Shown piece after piece: positions 8,067 through 13,345 of a stretch of 13,345 nucleotides of DNA. The notes under the pieces are model-generated. The model had not been told where the DNA came from. It was given only the letters and a program-made list of their open reading frames with translations, and did no database searches. The position numbers were made by a program, and so were the translations under genes. The DNA is from an uncultured Peptostreptococcaceae bacterium. GTDB taxonomy: Bacteria; Bacillota; Clostridia; Tissierellales; Peptoniphilaceae. The stretch spans positions 1 to 13,345 of the forward strand of contig CAMDZK010000008.1 of NCBI GenBank assembly GCA_945910665.1, in the 5' to 3' direction. Positions within the stretch are counted from its first letter, which is position 1. Each line of letters begins with the position of its first letter.

Positions 8067-9316
8067 CAGCTCGTGAAAAAAATCTCATCCTCTTTTCATT
8101 TTTAGATCTTACATCTTTCAACTAGAACTGAACTTCTTACGAACACCATCAAACCAGATCGTTCCACTCTACAAAACCAAGCCATTCTTCCTTGATATCA
8201 CCCATCTCATAGAAAGATGCGATAGGTCACCACTATTGATTTTCACCCCAGACTACTTAATATCCCCATCATAATCAACCAACTCCTTTTCTAGAAAAAC
8301 CTCCGTCCATCACCATCCACCCACTTCACAGACACACGTTTCACTCTTATTGCTCAACTCAGCTCACACAGCATGTTCTCACTGTCATACAATCCTGCTT
8401 TTCACCGGAACTTCGCTTGACTCATTCCAAAACATATTCAACTAATGCATGGTTGGATTATTCCACTAGACTGCAGTGGTCGTTATAGTGGTGAATTTCG
8501 CTGATTCTGGGTGCAGGCCGTTCCCCACCAATCACTTTTTGATGTCCTCCACCCGGATGCGCAGTCTTTTCCCACTTGGCCACAGCCATCCTGTTCGACC
8601 TGGCGGCGCTCTGTTACGCTTCCTCACAGTCACACGACACACACCACAAGCACAACATCGCCTACCCAGGATGCTCAAGGTGGCAGTCATTGCTGGTTTG
8701 TTTGGGTTATTCAGTTCTTCTATCTTTCCCCACCAGAGGGACTTTTGGCATTCTGCGTTTATCATTCGGCATGTTCGCGCATAGGATGTCCTCGTTGAAT
8801 TGCTGGTGCTCATTTCGATTTGACCATGTAACTTGTTGCCGTATAACAATCAGGATTTATTGGTATGTTGGCATTGACTTCGGGAGTCGTTTGTTTCCTC
8901 CTACATTGTGCTGATGTTTATTGGTTTTTTTCGGCTACAGTGATACAAAGTTCAAACTTCATTCCCGATTGGGATGTCCTCGCCAAATTTTCTGAGCAAC
9001 ATGATTGGCGTGCAAATACTTTCAAACATTGTAAATATCCAACCTAATATACTGTGTAAATGTTTAAAAATGGGAATTTAGGATAAGAATGAGTAAAGAA
9101 GTTTATTAATACATTTTTTTTAAATTGCTATTAAATTAGTTATTAGATTCACCCGTTTTCATCTTTCTATTTACATATCTCTTTCACGGTTTCCCAACCC
9201 AGTTGGGTTTAGGTTTCACCCTGCATGCCCTCCCACATAGAATGGGACAAGGTATGGTTGGGCTCACCACTCACCGTATTCGTCTTACAATATACCAGAG
9301 GGTAGTCTGGATAGTC
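8067..9316. other. 1.25-kb region with probable gene debris, no intact gene
   Basis: No frame here is convincing as a gene. At about 8130-8190 (- strand) a short frame reads SGTIWFDGV, close to GSVIWFDGI at residues 33-41 of the 554-aa protein, with similar DNA (CCATCAAACCA), suggesting a family relic. Between about 8510 and 8790 all three + frames and one - frame are free of stops, yet none has a recognisable product or start motif. From about 8680 to 9050 the + strand has more T and G, unlike the surrounding C-rich sequence. The stretch 9060-9180 is AT-rich. A small palindrome AACCCA-GT-TGGGTT lies near 9196-9209. Confidence 0.4.
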
Positions 9317-10981
9317 CTACACATGGCCCCATGCTTTTTTTTTTCGCCACCACCACACACCAACCCCCACACACATAATCGTCACAAAGGTGAAGCTCGC
9401 AATCAATATCCGTTTTCTTATGTAATTTATTTTCCATTTGCTACTCGGCTCAATTTCACTTTGAAAGAACCGGGACTGCAACGGCGACAGCATCTGTTTT
9501 TTGCTATCTGAAAACATCCTCTTCGTTTGTCGCCCTACAGTCGTCTCGGGGTCCGTGCTCATCTCTTGGGGACTTGTCTCTCGGGGATTGCTCGAAGAGG
9601 ACGGGCTACCTAAAACTCCTGCCTTACTTGCCCCCGGGCAGTCGGCCCCCACTCTCCGGGAATCATCCCTCGGAAAATCCTTTATCCGCTCCCTCACTAT
9701 CTCCATAACCTTACAGACAAGCTTCTTTGAACCTTCACATTCGCATACACTTTTTTCTCGCTCAATAATCTCCAGGACACGGGAAAAGAACCGCTTCAGC
9801 CCTTCCTTTTCCCACCGCTCCATACGTCTACGCCGTCGCTCCTCATAGATCCCGACCAGGAACCCGCATCGTCTCTCGAGACTATACTCTTTCCACAGCC
9901 ACGCCCCGGGGACCTTCTTCTTAATGTACTGCAGTCCCTTATCCACAACTCGCAGCACCTCAACAGCTTCCTCGTACTCTTGGTCTATATTCTCCGCCAA
10001 AAGAACAGAAGAGTCTTGCACCCCGCTATCACATACACCATCAGCTACACCATCAGGTACGCCCCTACTCCCATCGTATTCGAGAATGCTCCGAATAAAT
10101 GCCTCCTCATTCAAAAACTTCTTGTGGCTCCACTCCCCGTCAATGCCCTTCTCCTGGTGTTCCCATGCCCCCTCGCACGTCTTTACCCCGCTGCCTCCCT
10201 GCATCTTGAACATCACCTCACCTGGAAGCTCGGTCGTCTTCCGCCAGATTCCCATCTCCATACGCGGTATCGAGATGACCCTCCGCCCGCACGTCGTCAT
10301 GTACACTCCACTCACAAACACCTCGTCGTTCTTACCCTCCAATCGGGCACGCCGGCTCGCAGACCGGAACTGCGTGTAATTTTTCAACCCTAACTGCTCC
10401 TTGCTCGTGAACGGAAGCCCAAATCCCCCATGGAAGATGCACTCGAACCTCTCACCCTTCCGGATCCGCCAGACGCCTCCACCCTTCATCCGTACGCACC
10501 GGATGCTTTCGGGGAACACAAGCTCGCACTCGACCGACACCTCCTGGCCCCTTCCTCCGGCACCCTCAAAGTACACGTTCTTTCGTCTCTGCACAGTTTG
10601 GTTGACCAGTACAACCTTCTCGACACTCACCACCCGCACCACGATCTTACGCTCCTCATGTTTCAACCTCAGCATGCTTCCCCGGTGACGGATCACAACC
10701 TCACTGAAATCCATGAGGTCGATCTCGACGGGTCGTAAATATCGGAAGTATACGGGTGCCGACAGTCGGCTCGCAACGCTCTTCCGCATCAGATAACTTC
10801 CATTTCGCCAGAACACCACGGAATTTTCTTTAATATTACACCGGTCGGTAACACTCGCAATGCCATCAAACCATATCACACTTCCGGGGTATGCCACAAA
10901 AAGGTCACTTTTTGCTAGTCGCGGAGAGGCGCCGCCCCCACCCATTACGCACAACATCATCGCTAATCCAAGCTGATACAT
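9317..10981 (-). CDS. Type I membrane protein, anchored paralogue of the 353-aa secreted protein
   Basis: This is a 554-aa protein. It has a signal peptide (about 1-19, hydrophobic then GGGGAS), an ectodomain (about 25-280), a charged helical stalk (about 330-440, including a run of five Arg at 382-386), a Ser/Pro-rich linker (about 440-515), a membrane span (about 525-545, ending in WWW) and a basic tail (RKKKAWGHV). The ectodomain is homologous to the + strand protein at 3444-4505: AYPGS, IRKGE.FEC, YTQF.S, TTC and RKTTELPGE occur in the same order. Five cysteines (48, 152, 162, 181, 231) correspond, with the 162-181-231 spacing identical. CCCC (10989-10992) and AAATTT (11003-11008) upstream support the start. 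The protein is enriched in Arg, Gly, Glu and Val relative to its paralogue. A surface or host-interface role is inference; the family is unnamed to me. Confidence 0.85.
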   Translation of the reverse strand: MYQLGLAMMLCVMGGGGASPRLAKSDLFVAYPGSVIWFDGIASVTDRCNIKENSVVFWRNGSYLMRKSVASRLSAPVYFRYLRPVEIDLMDFSEVVIRHRGSMLRLKHEERKIVVRVVSVEKVVLVNQTVQRRKNVYFEGAGGRGQEVSVECELVFPESIRCVRMKGGGVWRIRKGERFECIFHGGFGLPFTSKEQLGLKNYTQFRSASRRARLEGKNDEVFVSGVYMTTCGRRVISIPRMEMGIWRKTTELPGEVMFKMQGGSGVKTCEGAWEHQEKGIDGEWSHKKFLNEEAFIRSILEYDGSRGVPDGVADGVCDSGVQDSSVLLAENIDQEYEEAVEVLRVVDKGLQYIKKKVPGAWLWKEYSLERRCGFLVGIYEERRRRRMERWEKEGLKRFFSRVLEIIEREKSVCECEGSKKLVCKVMEIVRERIKDFPRDDSRRVGADCPGASKAGVLGSPSSSSNPRETSPQEMSTDPETTVGRQTKRMFSDSKKQMLSPLQSRFFQSEIEPSSKWKINYIRKRILIASFTFVTIMCVGVGVWWWRKKKAWGHV

Positions 10982-11316
10982 CGGAATCGGGGCTGCGTCG
11001 AAAAATTTTAATTTTTCTCATTAAGACACCACGGCAATAGAGCTGAGCAGGAAACTTTATCCGTCTGGCCTTTCTCACTATCTGCCCACCTCTCATGACC
11101 CCCACTTTTTCTCGAATTTCCTTCCAGCCGGGATAAATAAAACTTACTCCCCATTGGCCAGACTTATCGATTCTTGTCTCCCCCCAATGAAGATAATTGG
11201 GCTCACCAAGACAGTCCGGGACGGAAACACCCCCAGCACCGGCCAGTCAGACAACAACACAATAATCAAAAACTTGAAACTTCCCCCACAGAAGAATAAC
11301 GGAAATAAACTTTTTA
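10982..11316. other. Intergenic region upstream of the 554-aa gene
   Basis: It holds the CCCC and AAATTT signals of the leftward gene (10989-10992, 11003-11008) and the 3' end of the ubiquitin-protease-like gene. A small inverted repeat CCCAAT-GAAGATA-ATTGGG lies near 11184-11202. No gene is supported: the short frames here lack motifs and look like chance. Confidence 0.5.
10989..11008 (-). promoter_or_regulatory. AAATTT + CCCC start-associated motifs of the 554-aa gene
   Basis: Read on the - strand: AAATTT (11003-11008), then CCCC (10989-10992), then ATG at 10981. The order and distances are similar to those in front of the gene at 1888. Confidence 0.55.
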
Positions 11317-11318
11317 TT
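11313..11318 (-). terminator. AATAAA overlapping the stop of the ubiquitin-protease-like gene
   Basis: The - strand reads TAATAAAAAG across the gene end: tandem TAA stops with an embedded AATAAA. Polyadenylation signals overlapping stops fit compact microsporidian genes. The same arrangement is seen at 221-228 and 3082-3089. Confidence 0.5.
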
Positions 11319-12306
11319 AATACTCCATTTCGTAAAATGCCATCTGCACGTTCCGGGATCTCTCAGGGGGCCCATCTTCCTCCCTATACTTCTCGTCGTT
11401 GATTATATACCATGTATTATTTCGCAGGACGTGGCAGTAGAAGTGTTCTTTCAGATAGTATTGCCGGCACACCATCCCAACCAGTCTGTATACTCCGCTA
11501 TGCATGTGCAGCCGCCTCTCGACTCGCACCATATCGTTGCTCTCCTCGCCCTTTTCGTTAGCGTGGTTCACCTGGAAAATGATGCATGCCCCACTCCCGT
11601 CCACCTGCCGTCGTACTTCAACATCATTCCCATGGCACTTAGAGCACTTCATGGGTATCCTATGGGATGTATCTAGTCCCAGTAGCCCCTTCTCAATGCT
11701 TGGATCGCCTGCCCCCATTCCGATCGCCGGACACACCATCCACAAATCGTCCATCTGAATATACTCGTTGCATTTCTTGCACTCAATCACCCGAATGCAC
11801 CTCACTCGGAATATTTCCCCGACCTTCTCGTACTCGTTCTCCAGAGAGGTAAGCAACTCTACCAAGAACTTACGGGCGTCGTGGGGCGGCGCGTCGCCCA
11901 AGCCGATCTTCTCGATAAACTCCTTCGGGTCACACGCATTCTTGCACTCGTCATAGCTCCGGACAAGCTGCTGAAGGGCTCTACATGTTCTCTGCTCGGG
12001 CTTGCACTTGAGTCGGTAGATACACGAATAGAACGCCCGCAGCCCCACCAAGCACTGTATCGTCGCGTTAAGGAAGGACCTGCCCTCTATCGCCTGCATT
12101 CCCTTCACACTCCTTGCACTCTCGCTGGGCACCTCCATGTCCCCCGTCGGGAACAACGAAAAGACATCATCCCCCAAGCATCCCGGGCTCTTCGAACGGC
12201 CGTCCCCCCATGGCCTCGCCCACTGGTGGATTGCCATGCTTGCCACAATCCCTGCGCACACGACCCCGAGCACGCCCAGCACTTTCCACCTGCATCGTCC
12301 CTCCAT
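11317..12306 (-). CDS. Membrane-anchored ubiquitin-specific protease (USP)-like protein, catalytic Cys replaced by Ser
   Basis: This is 329 aa from the ATG at 12306; the frame extends upstream, but only through an A-tract, an oppositely oriented ORF and rRNA. It has one N-terminal membrane span (about 8-26), then a USP core. The Cys box aligns with G.xNxGNTCYxNSxLQCL as GMQAIEGRSFLNATIQCL, placing Ser77 at the nucleophile and losing the GNT. HDARKFLVELL (142-152) corresponds to QDA.EFL. The zinc-finger pairs are C176xxC179 and C221xxC224. The His box EHFYCHV has His288 but Glu for the usual Gly, followed by WYIIND with Asn303 as third residue. Normal USPs cleave ubiquitin conjugates. Here the His and Asn positions remain but the Cys does not, so it is probably an inactive ubiquitin-binding pseudoprotease at a membrane. 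Sequencing error is possible but would need a codon-level change in an already divergent motif. Confidence 0.85.
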   Translation of the reverse strand: MEGRCRWKVLGVLGVVCAGIVASMAIHQWARPWGDGRSKSPGCLGDDVFSLFPTGDMEVPSESARSVKGMQAIEGRSFLNATIQCLVGLRAFYSCIYRLKCKPEQRTCRALQQLVRSYDECKNACDPKEFIEKIGLGDAPPHDARKFLVELLTSLENEYEKVGEIFRVRCIRVIECKKCNEYIQMDDLWMVCPAIGMGAGDPSIEKGLLGLDTSHRIPMKCSKCHGNDVEVRRQVDGSGACIIFQVNHANEKGEESNDMVRVERRLHMHSGVYRLVGMVCRQYYLKEHFYCHVLRNNTWYIINDEKYREEDGPPERSRNVQMAFYEMEY

Positions 12307-12415
12307 ACGGTCCTGTGGCTCTCCTTTTTTCTGTAAACTTGCTTGAAAATATGACAAGTAAAATTCTACAGGCTTGCCTGCAAGCCTGACAAATAAAAAA
12401 AAAAAAAAAGAGGCC
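12307..12415. promoter_or_regulatory. Divergent intergenic region with palindrome and A15 tract
   Basis: These 109 bases separate the leftward USP-like gene from the rightward small ORF. They contain a 20-bp palindrome (12369-12388: CAGGCTTGC, CT, GCAAGCCTG) and an uninterrupted run of 15 A (12395-12409) just before the ATG at 12416. This is also where C/G asymmetry of the + strand reverses. It may act as a bidirectional promoter or nucleosome-free region. Confidence 0.45.
12369..12388. repeat. 9-bp-arm palindrome
   Basis: CAGGCTTGC (12369-12377) and GCAAGCCTG (12380-12388) are perfect reverse complements around a 2-base centre. G+C-rich, unlike the flanking A/T runs. Confidence 0.7.
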
Positions 12416-12631
12416 ATGAGGAGGTTCTTTGCCGAGCTGGCAGACGGACGAAGTGTGGAAGACGCCTGGGCGGCGGTGGCCAGGGAGTGGCTCCAGCAGG
12501 GCCTGGCCTTCGGCGACGAGGAGTGGGACGAGTGCGAGGCGAGGATCCACGCGCTCCTCCGCATGCGGCGCATCGCCCGCGCAGTGGGCGCAGCCGCAGG
12601 GAGAGACCCGGACCGTGCAGATAAAAAATAA
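12416..12631 (+). CDS. Small GC-rich ORF, hypothetical 71-aa acidic/basic helical protein
   Basis: This is a 71-aa frame from ATG 12416 to TAA 12629-12631. Composition is protein-like: MRRFFAELADGRS, then Trp at 18, 25 and 37, an acidic cluster (GDEEWDECE, 33-41) and a basic helix (LLRMRRIARAV, 48-58) with a DPDRADKK tail. There is no signal peptide or membrane span. Third codon positions are overwhelmingly G or C, and one 60-base line inside it (12481-12540) is 43/60 G+C, far above the rest of the window. It is divergent from the USP-like gene and converges on the LSU rRNA 3' end within about 60 bases. No family is recognised. The opposite strand is also open here, so coding direction rests on codon pattern and peptide quality. 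Confidence 0.5.
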   Translation: MRRFFAELADGRSVEDAWAAVAREWLQQGLAFGDEEWDECEARIHALLRMRRIARAVGAAAGRDPDRADKK

Positions 12632-12679
12632 ATTTTTCCTTTCCCCGGAATTCCTGTATGTATCCGAGCAAGCATGTTC

Positions 12680-13345
<666 letters not shown>

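Noticed and set aside
7613..8076. Several + strand frames of 77-112 codons opposite asnA
   Set aside because: They are antisense shadows of a clearly conserved AsnA coding region.
9501..10738. Multiple + strand frames of 95-151 codons
   Set aside because: Antisense to the 554-aa gene, whose paralogy with the 3444 gene fixes the coding strand; products are low-quality Ser/Thr/Pro/His-rich.
12374..12415. Upstream extension of the small GC-rich ORF
   Set aside because: It would need a TTG start and add a Lys run coded by the A15 tract; ATG at 12416 is the first ATG after it.

Overview
The window looks like a chromosome-end (subtelomeric) segment of a microsporidian. The supporting evidence is: an intronless gene set; the 3' part of a reduced eukaryotic-type large-subunit rRNA at the right edge, transcribed leftwards; starts preceded by CCC/CCCC a few bases upstream of ATG, twice with AAATTT further out (transcription signals described for Encephalitozoon and other microsporidia); AATAAA overlapping stop codons; and lineage-specific secreted or membrane proteins beside the rDNA. 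Encephalitozoon/Ordospora-like is an inference, not a species call.

Layout. (1) 1-7060 is roughly three-quarters A+T and gene-poor. It holds the C-terminal end of an unknown protein (2-223), a possible decayed membrane protein (520-1015), a perfect 30-bp inverted repeat (1425-1497), and a polytopic membrane-protein locus split by one in-frame TAG (1888-3084). It also holds a secreted protein of 353 aa (3444-4505), a signal/TM protein of 265 aa (4874-5671) and a frameshifted relic (about 6406-6694). All of these read on the + strand. (2) 7068-12306 is more balanced in composition and carries three genes on the - strand: asparagine synthetase A (AsnA), a 554-aa type I membrane protein that is a paralogue of the 353-aa protein, and a membrane-anchored ubiquitin-specific-protease-like protein whose catalytic Cys position is Ser. 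The gap between the first two (8064-9316) seems to hold gene debris. (3) Beyond a short divergent region with a palindrome and an A15 tract lies a very GC-rich 71-codon + strand ORF (12416-12631), then the LSU rRNA.

How it fits together. Apart from AsnA the proteins are predicted to be secreted or membrane-bound, as expected for rapidly evolving host-interface families near microsporidian telomeres. The paralogue pair shares five cysteines with nearly identical spacing although the two copies sit in different base-composition regimes and on opposite strands. The + strand is C-rich over G almost throughout regardless of gene direction, and this flips near 12.4 kb. AsnA (bacterial-type, ammonia-dependent) is the best-identified metabolic gene and a likely case of horizontal transfer.
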